From the NCBI RefSeq assembly GCF_000192575.1, contig NZ_GL876926.1, forward strand, positions 310,001-374,000: 64,000 nt of DNA, read 5' to 3'. Positions 41,535 through 48,920 of this stretch are shown here, piece after piece. The stretch is from Novosphingobium nitrogenifigens DSM 19370. Its GTDB lineage: Bacteria; Pseudomonadota; Alphaproteobacteria; Sphingomonadales; Sphingomonadaceae. How positions within the stretch are numbered: the stretch's first letter is position 1; every line of letters begins with the position of its first letter. A model generated the notes under the pieces. That model saw nothing but the letters and a program-made list of their open reading frames with translations. It searched no databases and was not told where the DNA came from. The position numbers and the translations under genes are program-made.

Positions 41535-43412
41535 ATGAGCAGGCCCATGCGCGACTTTTCCCCCGCAAAATCGTCCGCGATCGACGATGACGGCAATTCC
41601 GCTTCCGGATCTTCTGCCACAGGATCGCCTTCCGACACTCTCCCCATCGACAGCACCGCATTCGCGACAGGGCTGCTCTATCATGCCGCGACCGGCATTG
41701 CGGGGGGCGTTGCAGGCTTCCTGGTCTCCCGCGCGTTTCAGGTGGTGCGGGGCGGGGAAAAGCCGTCGGCCGCGACCTCGTTGATGTCCGGAGTTCTGGG
41801 CGGTCTTGCAAGCGGCGTGGTGCAGGGCGTGATGACGGCACGGAGCCGCAAGCCGACGGTCCTTGAGATGCGTCCGTCCTCGCAAAGCCCCATTCCCGAG
41901 ATGAGGGTTCCCGAGATGAGGGCTCCCGAGATGACGGGCCCCGACAGCCAGGACGCCGAAGTCCCCGGCGATGACGACGCGGGCACCTACACCGACCTTG
42001 CCCGGCAGAAAGCCGCTGCCGAAGCGGCCAATGCCGCCAAGAGCCGCTATCTTGCCAATGTCAGTCACGAGATCCGCTCGCCGCTCAACGCAATCTACGG
42101 CTATGCCCAATTGCTCGAGCGGGGATCTGCCGTCGATGTTGCCGATGCGGCGCGGGTGATCCGGCGCAGTGCGGAACATCTGACCGATCTTGTCGAAGGA
42201 CTGCTCGACATGTCGCTGGTCGAGAACGGGGTCATGCGGGTTTCGACTGACACGGTTCGCCTGCCGTCATTCATCGAGCAGATCGAACGGATGTTCCGCC
42301 CGTCCGCGCAGGCCAAGGGGCTGGTCTTTCGGACCGAGATCGTCGGTCATCTGCCCGACTATGTCCGCACCGACCAGAAGCGTTTGCGCCAGGTGCTGAT
42401 CAACCTGATTACCAATGCAATCAAGTACACGCACAAGGGTGAAGTGGTTCTTGCCATCCGTTATTCGGGGCAGGTCGCGACGTTCGAAGTGCGCGATACC
42501 GGTCCGGGCATCCCGCCCGAAGCGCAGGAGCGCATTTTCGCGCCGTTCGATCGCGGGGTCGAAGGTGGGCGCGCCGGGGGCATTGGCCTGGGGCTGCCGA
42601 TCACGCGGGCGATCGTGCAGATCCTGGGCGGTGAACTGGAACTTGAGAGCACGCCCGGAGAGGGTTCGGTGTTCCGGGTGCGGGTCATGCTCGGGCAGGT
42701 CGTCGGGCATCGCGATGGTCCCGGCGAAGGGACCGGAGAGAACCGGCGCTGTGCGACCGGCTATCTCGGCATGCGTCGCGCGATCCTGGTCGCCGACGAC
42801 GATCCGCGCCAGCTTGCCTTCGTGCGGCAGGTCCTTACCGATCTGGGGTTCGACGTCAGCGCGGCTCCGGACGGACAGACGGCTTTGGCCATGGCGCGGG
42901 CAAGGCATTTCGATCTTGCGCTGCTCGACATTGCCATGCCCGGCTGGTCGGGCTGGCAAACCGCGAGCGCGCTGCACGAGGCAGCCGGGCCGGACTTGCG
43001 CATTGTCATGCTTTCGGCCAACGCTCACGAACGGCACGGCCCTGCCGAGCCGGGGATCGAGACGGTCCATGACCGTTTCCTGGTCAAGCCGGTCGAGATC
43101 GACACGCTGGTCGACACGATCGGGGAGCTGCTCGATTTGACCTGGATATTTGCGCCTTCCGATGCCGAGCCGGAGACCGTTGCCTCGGTGGAGACAGGCG
43201 AAGACGAGGTGATCGAACTGACGCCGGAAGCCCGCGTCCATCTCGATCGCCTGCGTGACAAAGTGCGCATCGGTCACGTTCGCGGGATCGAGGCGGAAAT
43301 CCGCGAACTGGAAAGCCGGGTGCCGGAGGGTTGCACGCTGGTCGCAAGGCTATACGATTGCCTCGACCGCTTCGACCTCGCCGGAATGGCCCGGATGTTG
43401 GAAAAGGCCTGA
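41535..43412 (+). CDS. Hybrid sensor histidine kinase with C-terminal receiver
   Basis: A 625-aa protein. The N-terminus has two short glycine-zipper hydrophobic stretches (about residues 45-67 and 77-95), then a low-complexity linker with three PEM repeats (about 119-134). The HisKA H-box is 'LANVSHEIRSPLNAIYGYAQ', the HATPase has 'NLITNAIKY', 'DTGPGIPP' and 'GGIGLGLP', and the receiver phospho-acceptor is in 'LALLDIAMPGWSGW'. No classical sensor domain is present, so the signal probably enters through the membrane-associated N-terminus. The partner regulator starts 2 bases after its stop. The start could also be the ATG at 41547. Confidence 0.9.
   Translation: MSRPMRDFSPAKSSAIDDDGNSASGSSATGSPSDTLPIDSTAFATGLLYHAATGIAGGVAGFLVSRAFQVVRGGEKPSAATSLMSGVLGGLASGVVQGVMTARSRKPTVLEMRPSSQSPIPEMRVPEMRAPEMTGPDSQDAEVPGDDDAGTYTDLARQKAAAEAANAAKSRYLANVSHEIRSPLNAIYGYAQLLERGSAVDVADAARVIRRSAEHLTDLVEGLLDMSLVENGVMRVSTDTVRLPSFIEQIERMFRPSAQAKGLVFRTEIVGHLPDYVRTDQKRLRQVLINLITNAIKYTHKGEVVLAIRYSGQVATFEVRDTGPGIPPEAQERIFAPFDRGVEGGRAGGIGLGLPITRAIVQILGGELELESTPGEGSVFRVRVMLGQVVGHRDGPGEGTGENRRCATGYLGMRRAILVADDDPRQLAFVRQVLTDLGFDVSAAPDGQTALAMARARHFDLALLDIAMPGWSGWQTASALHEAAGPDLRIVMLSANAHERHGPAEPGIETVHDRFLVKPVEIDTLVDTIGELLDLTWIFAPSDAEPETVASVETGEDEVIELTPEARVHLDRLRDKVRIGHVRGIEAEIRELESRVPEGCTLVARLYDCLDRFDLAGMARMLEKA
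41892..41936 (+). repeat. 15-bp in-frame tandem repeat, three copies
   Basis: Three 15-base units sharing TCCCGAGATGA lie within the kinase gene. Each encodes a variant of Ile/Val/Ala-Pro-Glu-Met-Arg/Thr in the linker before the HisKA domain. The in-frame unit length means copy-number slippage would change linker length without breaking the protein. Confidence 0.85.
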
Positions 43413-43414
43413 CG

Positions 43415-44335
43415 ATGACCGAACTGCCGCTTCACCGGGATACGGTGCTGGTAGTCGATGACCAGCCGGAATCGTTGCGTCTCCTCACCGATACGCTCGA
43501 GGATGCCGGGATTTCCGTGTTGGTCGCGACGTCGGGGCAGGGGGCGCTCGACCTCATTGCCCATGTCGTTCCCGATCTCGTGCTGATGGATGCGGTCATG
43601 CCGGGCATGGACGGGTTCGAGGCGACCGTGCGGATCAAGGCCAATCCGGCCACCCGGCACGTTCCGGTGATCTTCATGACCGGCCTGACCGAAAGCGAGC
43701 ACGTCATCGAGGGCTTCGAGGTCGGCGGCGTCGATTATGTGCGCAAGCCGGTCAATGTCCACGAATTGCTCGCGCGCGTTCGCGTCCACATGGGCCATGC
43801 GCGGGCGGTACAGGCCAGTACAGTCGGGCTCGATGCGACCGGGCGGATGATGCTTTCGACCGATCTTGCCGGGCAGTTCCTGTGGTGCACGCCTTTGGCC
43901 GAGCGCGCGATCGCGCGGGTCGAGGCAGGCTGGAGCCGCGAGCGCGGCATGGTGCCCGAAGTCCTGCGCCAGGCGATCGAGCGGTTATTGCAACGCGGGG
44001 ATGCACCCGGGGTTTCGGTCCGCATCGAAAACGGGGATTGGTCGCTCGAACTGGTCCTGATCGCGCAATATCGTGAAAACGAGGTGCTGATCCGGCTCAA
44101 CGAACTCGATCCGCAGGGCGATGCCAACCGACTGCAGAGCCGCCTTGGCCTCACCGAGCGCGAAGCCGAAGTGCTGCTGTGGATCAGCTACGGCAAGTCG
44201 AATGCCGACATCAGCGACGTGCTGGCGATCAGCCCGCGTACGGTGCAAAAACACCTCGAACGCATTTATGAAAAGCTCGGTGTCGAAACCCGCGCAGCGG
44301 CGGCTGCCATCGCGATCCGGTCGTCCGAGCAGTAA
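43415..44335 (+). CDS. LuxR-type DNA-binding response regulator
   Basis: A 306-aa protein with an N-terminal receiver: 'TVLVVDDQPES' (acidic pair), 'DLVLMDAVMPGMDGFEA' (phospho-Asp), and Lys in 'YVRKPV'. A roughly 100-aa PAS-like linker follows, then the LuxR/GerE helix-turn-helix 'LTEREAEVLLWISYGKSNAD' with 'ISPRTVQKHLERIYEKLGV'. It should be phosphorylated by the upstream hybrid kinase and bind promoters, perhaps those of the divergent RidA and cytochrome/oxidase genes immediately downstream. The linker is longer than in NarL-type regulators. Confidence 0.92.
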   Translation: MTELPLHRDTVLVVDDQPESLRLLTDTLEDAGISVLVATSGQGALDLIAHVVPDLVLMDAVMPGMDGFEATVRIKANPATRHVPVIFMTGLTESEHVIEGFEVGGVDYVRKPVNVHELLARVRVHMGHARAVQASTVGLDATGRMMLSTDLAGQFLWCTPLAERAIARVEAGWSRERGMVPEVLRQAIERLLQRGDAPGVSVRIENGDWSLELVLIAQYRENEVLIRLNELDPQGDANRLQSRLGLTEREAEVLLWISYGKSNADISDVLAISPRTVQKHLERIYEKLGVETRAAAAAIAIRSSEQ

Positions 44336-44388
44336 GGCGCGAGCCATAAGGGAATGCGCCGGTCAGAGGTCCGACCGGCGCTGATCCG

Positions 44389-44904
44389 TCACTTCTTCTT
44401 GGCAGCGATGCCTTCGATCTCGATCAGGAAGTACGGACCCGCGAGGGCCGCGACCTGAAACGCCGAACGGGCAACCGTTTCGGGGTTTTCGCCGGTCTTG
44501 AAGAACTGCTTGAAGCCTTCGTTCGCACCCGCAAAATCGAGCTTGCCGAGCTTCGGATCGGGCGCGATGAACAAGGTGAGCTTGACGAGATCGCTCATCT
44601 TGTAGCCCTTGCTTTCCAGCAGGGCCTTGATCTTCGTAAGTGCGCTGATCGTCTGGGTCTTGGTGTCGCCGAGATCCTCGGTCGACTTGATGTCGCCCCA
44701 GCTCTTCTTGGGGTCGATCGGCGATGCCAGCTGGCCCGAGAGGAAGAACAGGTCGGTTCCCGCCTTCACTTCCGCGCCGTCGAGAATAAGGGCGCCGGGG
44801 TTGCTCTGGTACTTGACGACCTGCGCATTGGCAGAGGCGGCAGGCACGATGGCTGCCGCAACAGTCGCTGCCAGCATGGCGGAAATCGCAGAGGTGATAC
44901 GCAT
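44389..44904 (-). CDS. Exported RidA (YjgF/YER057c/UK114) family protein
   Basis: A 171-aa protein: a RidA domain preceded by a Sec signal peptide ('AISAMLAATVAAAIVPAASA'). The catalytic-pocket Arg lies in 'ARSAFQVAALAGPYFLIEIE'. RidA enzymes hydrolyse reactive enamine and imine intermediates to ketones and ammonia. Most are cytoplasmic, so a periplasmic version is notable. It is divergent from a cytochrome c plus Tat-exported flavin amine oxidase, whose imine product would be an ideal substrate. The ATG at 44904 is preceded by AAGG; longer frames add no recognisable sequence. Confidence 0.85.
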   Translation of the reverse strand: MRITSAISAMLAATVAAAIVPAASANAQVVKYQSNPGALILDGAEVKAGTDLFFLSGQLASPIDPKKSWGDIKSTEDLGDTKTQTISALTKIKALLESKGYKMSDLVKLTLFIAPDPKLGKLDFAGANEGFKQFFKTGENPETVARSAFQVAALAGPYFLIEIEGIAAKKK

Positions 44905-45178
44905 GTTTGGAACCTTTGCAGACACGGTTGGAAACACGGAACGTAGTTCGGGCTGAGCCGCTCTCGTTTGTGTTTCGATAAGGTCATATCCAGTTTTTCT
45001 AAAGCGTGTTCCGGCGCCGATGCGCAAAAGGGTGGGCCGTGCTACGCGGATCGACGTATGGGCAACCGGGGTGCTGGGGCGGCAGGGGATCTGTCATGGT
45101 GGCGGATCGCAGGTATCTTCGCAGATGCGGCAAGAAGCCCGAGGGGTTGCATTACTTCATATGGAGAGCAGGCGGGGA

Positions 45179-45631
45179 ATGGGCAGCAAGCACAAGTTCG
45201 GACTGGTCGGATTTGCGGCGATGACCGCATTGGTCGCGGCGACATGCGCAAAGCCCGGTTTTGCTCAGGATCGGCCGGGACCGTCGGGTGGAGATGCTGC
45301 GGTTGCAGCCAGCGGCAAGGAAATCTTCGAACAGATCTGCCAGGCATGCCACATGCCCGACGCCAAGGGTGGTGGCGAACCGGGCGCGCGGGTTCCCGCT
45401 CTCGCAGGGAACAAGAATCTCGCCAACAAGGATTACCCGATCATTATCCTGCTGAAAGGGCGGGGCGGGATGCCGTGGTTCACCGATATCCTGACCAAGG
45501 AACAGATCGCGGCGGTGATCACTTACGTGCGTGGTCATTTCAACGACTACAAGGACCCTGTGACGGTGGCGGACATCGAGCGGATCGGTGTCGCCAATCC
45601 GCCGGTCCCCGACTGCAACTGCGGTCACTGA
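45179..45631 (+). CDS. Periplasmic c-type cytochrome
   Basis: A 150-aa protein with a signal peptide (cleavage near 'AKPGFAQ'). The haem-binding motif is 'CQACH' in 'IFEQICQACHMPDAKGGG'. The distal Met is probably in 'GRGGMPWF', and 'EQIAAVITYVRGHF' forms the closing helix of a class I cytochrome. The C-terminus 'VPDCNCGH' adds two further cysteines, which is unusual. It lies 69 bases before the flavin oxidase gene and is a likely electron acceptor for it. ATG at 45179 is chosen because the signal peptide follows directly; ATG at 45161 is possible. Confidence 0.88.
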   Translation: MGSKHKFGLVGFAAMTALVAATCAKPGFAQDRPGPSGGDAAVAASGKEIFEQICQACHMPDAKGGGEPGARVPALAGNKNLANKDYPIIILLKGRGGMPWFTDILTKEQIAAVITYVRGHFNDYKDPVTVADIERIGVANPPVPDCNCGH

Positions 45632-45700
45632 TCCAACCATCTCTCCGAGGGGCCATCCGCCGCTCCAATCGCTGTGTTTCGCGTTTTTCAAGGAATTGAC

Positions 45701-47290
45701 ATGATCGATTCGCTCAATCCGCCGACCCGTCGCCAGCTTCTCACCATGATCGGCAAGACCGGCGGCGCCATGGCGCTCTATCAGGCGATGACCGTGCTCG
45801 GCCATGCCGCCGACAGCCAGTTCAACGGTCCGCCCAAGCTGTCCGGCGCTCGTCCCGGCTCGACCGTGCTGGTGCTCGGCGCCGGGCTTGCGGGCATGCT
45901 TGCCGCGCTTGAACTGACCAAGGCCGGGTACAAGGTGCAGATCCTGGAATTCCAGAACCGTGCCGGTGGCCGCAACTATTCGGTGCGCGGCGGCGATACC
46001 ATCACCGAACTCGGCTCGACCCAGCAGGTGCAGTTCGCGCCGGGCAACTATCTCAATCCCGGTCCGTGGCGCATTCCCTATCACCACCGCACCGTGCTGC
46101 ATTACTGCAAGGAACTGGGTGTCGAGCTCGAGCATTTCGCCCAGCTCAATCACAACGCCTTCATCCACCGCAAAGATGCCTACGGCGGCAAGCCGCAGCG
46201 CTATCGCGACCTCTACGTGGACTTCAAGGGCCACGTCGCCGAGCTCTTGTCGAAGTCGCTCAACGCCGGGGCGCTCGACACGGCGGTCACGGCCGAGGAC
46301 AAGGCCAAGCTGTTCCAGGCGATGCGCGAATGGGGCGTGCTCGACAAGTCGATGGCCTATACCAAGGGCATGCATGTCGGCGAGCAGCGCGGCTGGGAAC
46401 GTGCGCCGGGCGGCGGCGTCAACGGCGCACCGATCCCGGGTGACGTCGGCACTTTGTCCGATACCTTGTCGACCAAGGTGTGGGAACAGATCGGTTTCTA
46501 TACCGAGCACGTCATGCAGACGACGATGTTCCAGCCCAAGGGTGGGATGGATCACATCGGCAAGGCGTTCGCGGCCAAGGTCGGCAAGCTGATCCGGTAC
46601 AACACCAAGGTCACCAAGATCGCGCAGGACGACAAGGGCGTCTCGGCGAGCTGGGTCGATACCAAGACCGGCGCGACGGGCGAGACCCATGCCGACTGGA
46701 TGGTCTGCACGATCCCCGCGCCCGTGCTGAACCAGATGGATTTCCAGATCAGCGAGACCAAGAAGGCCGCCATTCGCGCGCTGCCTTACGGCAACTCGGT
46801 CAAGATCGGCCTCGAAATGAAGCGCCGGTTCTGGGAAACCGACTATGCGATCTATGGCGGTCACTCGTTCACCGACCAGCCGATCGGCCTCATTTCCTAT
46901 CCCACCGGCAATTTCTTCGGCGATGGCCCGGCGGTCATTCTCGGGGCCTATCCGTTCGGGATCGGCGCCTACATGCTGGCCGGGATGACTCCGGAAAAGC
47001 GGATCGCGGCTGCACTCGACCAGGGGCAGGTGTTCCACCCGGCCGAATACAAGAGCGAATTCCGCTCGGGCGCGACGGTTGCCTGGAGCCGCATGCCGTG
47101 GATCCTGGGGTGCTGCGCTACCTGGACCGAGGAAAGCCGCGAGAAGCATTATCAGGATCTCGTGGCGATGGAGGGGCGTATCGTCCTCGCGGGCGAACAC
47201 TGCTCGTACTATGGATGCTGGCAGGAAGGCGCGCTGCTTTCCTCGCTGGATGCGATCACGCGCCTGCATCAACGCGCTCTGGCGGCCTGA
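45701..47290 (+). CDS. Tat-exported flavin monoamine oxidase/dehydrogenase family protein
   Basis: A 529-aa protein. The N-terminal 'PPTRRQLLTMIGKTGG' is a Tat signal. The FAD dinucleotide-binding motif is 'VLVLGAGLAGMLAALELTKA' followed by 'GGRNYSVRGG'. The C-terminal FAD contact is 'AGEHCSYYGCWQEGALLS'. These enzymes oxidise amines or amino acids to imines; relatives such as NicA2 pass electrons to a cytochrome c rather than to oxygen. AAGGA lies 6 bases upstream of the ATG. With the adjacent cytochrome c and exported RidA, a periplasmic amine dehydrogenase is the best reading. The substrate is unknown. Confidence 0.88.
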   Translation: MIDSLNPPTRRQLLTMIGKTGGAMALYQAMTVLGHAADSQFNGPPKLSGARPGSTVLVLGAGLAGMLAALELTKAGYKVQILEFQNRAGGRNYSVRGGDTITELGSTQQVQFAPGNYLNPGPWRIPYHHRTVLHYCKELGVELEHFAQLNHNAFIHRKDAYGGKPQRYRDLYVDFKGHVAELLSKSLNAGALDTAVTAEDKAKLFQAMREWGVLDKSMAYTKGMHVGEQRGWERAPGGGVNGAPIPGDVGTLSDTLSTKVWEQIGFYTEHVMQTTMFQPKGGMDHIGKAFAAKVGKLIRYNTKVTKIAQDDKGVSASWVDTKTGATGETHADWMVCTIPAPVLNQMDFQISETKKAAIRALPYGNSVKIGLEMKRRFWETDYAIYGGHSFTDQPIGLISYPTGNFFGDGPAVILGAYPFGIGAYMLAGMTPEKRIAAALDQGQVFHPAEYKSEFRSGATVAWSRMPWILGCCATWTEESREKHYQDLVAMEGRIVLAGEHCSYYGCWQEGALLSSLDAITRLHQRALAA

Positions 47291-47316
47291 TCGAATTACC
47301 GTTCAAGCGGACAATT

Positions 47317-47348
47317 GGGCCCCGGCAGCAAGACTGCCGGGCCCTTTT
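47317..47348 (+). terminator. Rho-independent terminator after the flavin oxidase gene
   Basis: GGGCCCCGGCAG pairs with CTGCCGGGCCC (one bulged base), with a short loop, followed by TTTT. It closes the cytochrome-oxidase transcript before the quinone oxidoreductase gene. Confidence 0.88.
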
Positions 47349-47435
47349 CGTATTCGCCCTGGGTTCTTGCATCCACGACGAGAGCGGGAGACAGTCACCG
47401 GCAAAACAAGGCAATGCGGGAGAAGTCTGCCGGCC

Positions 47436-48431
47436 ATGACCATGTCAGCCCTTGAAGTTCGCGCGCTATCACCGGACTTGTCCGGAGTGTCTCTGGTCGA
47501 ACGACCGATCCCGATGCCCGGACCGGGCGATGTGCAGGTCCGGATCGAGGCCGCAGCGCTCGGCTTTCCCGATTTCCTGATGACCCAAGGCTTGTATCAG
47601 GCAAAACCCCCGTTGCCGTTCGTACCCGGCATGGAGTGCGCAGGTGTGGTGACGGCTTTGGGGGAGGAAGCGCGCCGTCATGGCTGGCGCGAGGGTGATC
47701 GGGTGATGGCGGCGGGCCTGACCGGTTGCGTTGCGCAATATGGCGTCTTTCCGGCAGGGAGCGTACAGCCTTTGCCATCGCCCCTGTCCTTTGCCGAAGG
47801 GGCCGCCTTGCGCGTCGCCTACCTGACGGCGTGGGTATCGCTGGTCCGGCTCGGGCGAGCACAGGCGGGTGACTGGGTGGTGGTTCATGGGGCTGCGGGT
47901 GGAGTTGGCCTTGCAGCGGTCGATCTGGCCCGGGCTCTTGGTCTGCAAGTCATCGCGGTGACCTCGTCGGACGCCAAGCTCGCGGCTGTGCAAGCACTGT
48001 ACGATCCGGCGCATGGGCTGGTCGGTCCGGTCGGCATTCGTGAAGCCGTGCTTGATCTGACGGGCGGTCGCGGAGCCGATCTCGTCTATGATCCGGTAGG
48101 GGGCGACGTCTTTGACGAGGCCTGCCGCTATACCGCATTTGGCGGACGCCTGCTGGTGGTCGGGTTTGCGAGTGGGCGCATTCCGACGGTGGGTGCCAAT
48201 ATCCCCCTGATCAAGGGATTCTCGATCGTGGGCGTGCGGGCGGGGGAATATGGACGCCGTTTCCCCGACCATGGGCGAGAGGATATCGCCGCCGTTCAGG
48301 CCCTGGCCGAAGCGGGGCGCATTCGGCCGCATGTTCATGCTGCCTTGCCGCTCGGGGAATGGAGGGAGGCCTATCGGGGGATGCAGGAGCGCCGCGTCGT
48401 CGGCCGCACTGTCCTCTTGCCTCAGGCATGA
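47436..48431 (+). CDS. Zinc-free NADPH:quinone oxidoreductase family protein
   Basis: A 331-aa medium-chain dehydrogenase/reductase of the quinone-oxidoreductase type. It has 'LPFVPGMECAGVVTALGEEA' in the catalytic domain and the nucleotide-binding 'VVHGAAGGVGLAAVDLARAL', and it lacks the zinc-ligand cysteines of alcohol dehydrogenases. It reduces quinones or alpha,beta-unsaturated carbonyls with NADPH in the cytoplasm. GGGAGAAG lies 10 bases before the ATG at 47436; an ATG two codons later is possible. It is separated from the oxidase gene by a terminator, so it is a separate unit. Confidence 0.9.
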   Translation: MTMSALEVRALSPDLSGVSLVERPIPMPGPGDVQVRIEAAALGFPDFLMTQGLYQAKPPLPFVPGMECAGVVTALGEEARRHGWREGDRVMAAGLTGCVAQYGVFPAGSVQPLPSPLSFAEGAALRVAYLTAWVSLVRLGRAQAGDWVVVHGAAGGVGLAAVDLARALGLQVIAVTSSDAKLAAVQALYDPAHGLVGPVGIREAVLDLTGGRGADLVYDPVGGDVFDEACRYTAFGGRLLVVGFASGRIPTVGANIPLIKGFSIVGVRAGEYGRRFPDHGREDIAAVQALAEAGRIRPHVHAALPLGEWREAYRGMQERRVVGRTVLLPQA

Positions 48432-48464
48432 GCCCTTGCCGTGCACAACCAGAATGCTGCGGGC

Positions 48465-48491
48465 AAAAAAAGAGCCGCTAAAAGCGGCTCT
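48465..48491 (-). terminator. Strong minus-strand terminator with no protein gene upstream
   Basis: On the minus strand AGAGCCGCT-TTT-AGCGGCTCT is a perfect 9-bp stem (48471-48491) that runs into seven T (48465-48471). No minus-strand protein gene ends nearby; the next one upstream on that strand stops at 50347. Confidence 0.92.
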
Positions 48492-48564
48492 GGAAGGTTT
48501 GGGAGAGGATGCCTGAAAGGCAGGTTCTTGATGACTTTTCGGGCCTCTTGATGCAAGTGCGAAA
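48465..48564 (-). ncRNA. Candidate trans-acting small RNA (about 100 nt)
   Basis: Read on the minus strand from about 48564 it contains, in order, a short hairpin (CTTG-CAT-CAAG), a 5-bp stem TGCCT-TTC-AGGCA, an unpaired CU-rich linker (CATCCTCTCCC) and the terminator stem with U7 tail. That is the usual layout of an Hfq-dependent regulatory RNA whose CU-rich stretch pairs with Shine-Dalgarno sequences. A good promoter sits at the right distance upstream. I cannot assign an Rfam family by eye; alphaproteobacterial suhB/alpha-r14-type RNAs share the CU-rich idea. Confidence 0.65.
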
Positions 48565-48570
48565 GAGGCA

Positions 48571-48600
48571 ATTAAAGGTGCAAAAAACGCATCCGTTCAA
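48571..48600 (-). promoter_or_regulatory. Sigma-70-like promoter of the sRNA candidate
   Basis: On the minus strand, -35 TTGAAC (48595-48600) and -10 TTTAAT (48571-48576) are separated by 18 bases. They match the consensus at 4/6 and 5/6 positions. The predicted start is near 48564, giving a transcript of about 100 nt to the terminator. Confidence 0.6.
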
Positions 48601-48920
48601 TTGGAGGTTTCCCGATCAGTTCGAAAGGTCTGTTTTTATCTCGGGAAAAAGCCTTTTTTCATAGCTGTTTCACACGTATGCATAAAGAGCGGGTGTGCGG
48701 CGAAAAGTGCACCTGGTGCAAGTCACCGACCTCGCAATCGTTTTTTGCCGCTATCGCCGTTTGCGCCTGCGCTCGTCCGGAAAACGCGGGGGAAGGCGCT
48801 GGCGGCTCGTCTCTGTGCAGCATTTTTCGCCTTTCGACGGCACCGATTCGCATAAGGAAAAGCTGTTGCCATGATCACGGAGAGGCGGCAGCTATCCCGC
48901 CAAAGGAGATCCATGCCATC

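Larger units (their letters stand above)
48432..48920. other. 489-base gap without a protein gene
   Basis: On the minus strand it carries a small-RNA candidate (48465-48564) with promoter and terminator. On the plus strand it holds the leader of the M20 peptidase gene, including a perfect inverted repeat TGCACC-T-GGTGCA (48708-48720) and AAAGGAG at 48902-48908. No open frame here looks coding. Confidence 0.7.

Noticed and set aside
45152..47272. A 706-codon open frame antisense to the cytochrome and flavin oxidase genes
   Set aside because: Low-complexity translation with no family features; the sense genes carry FAD, Tat and haem motifs.
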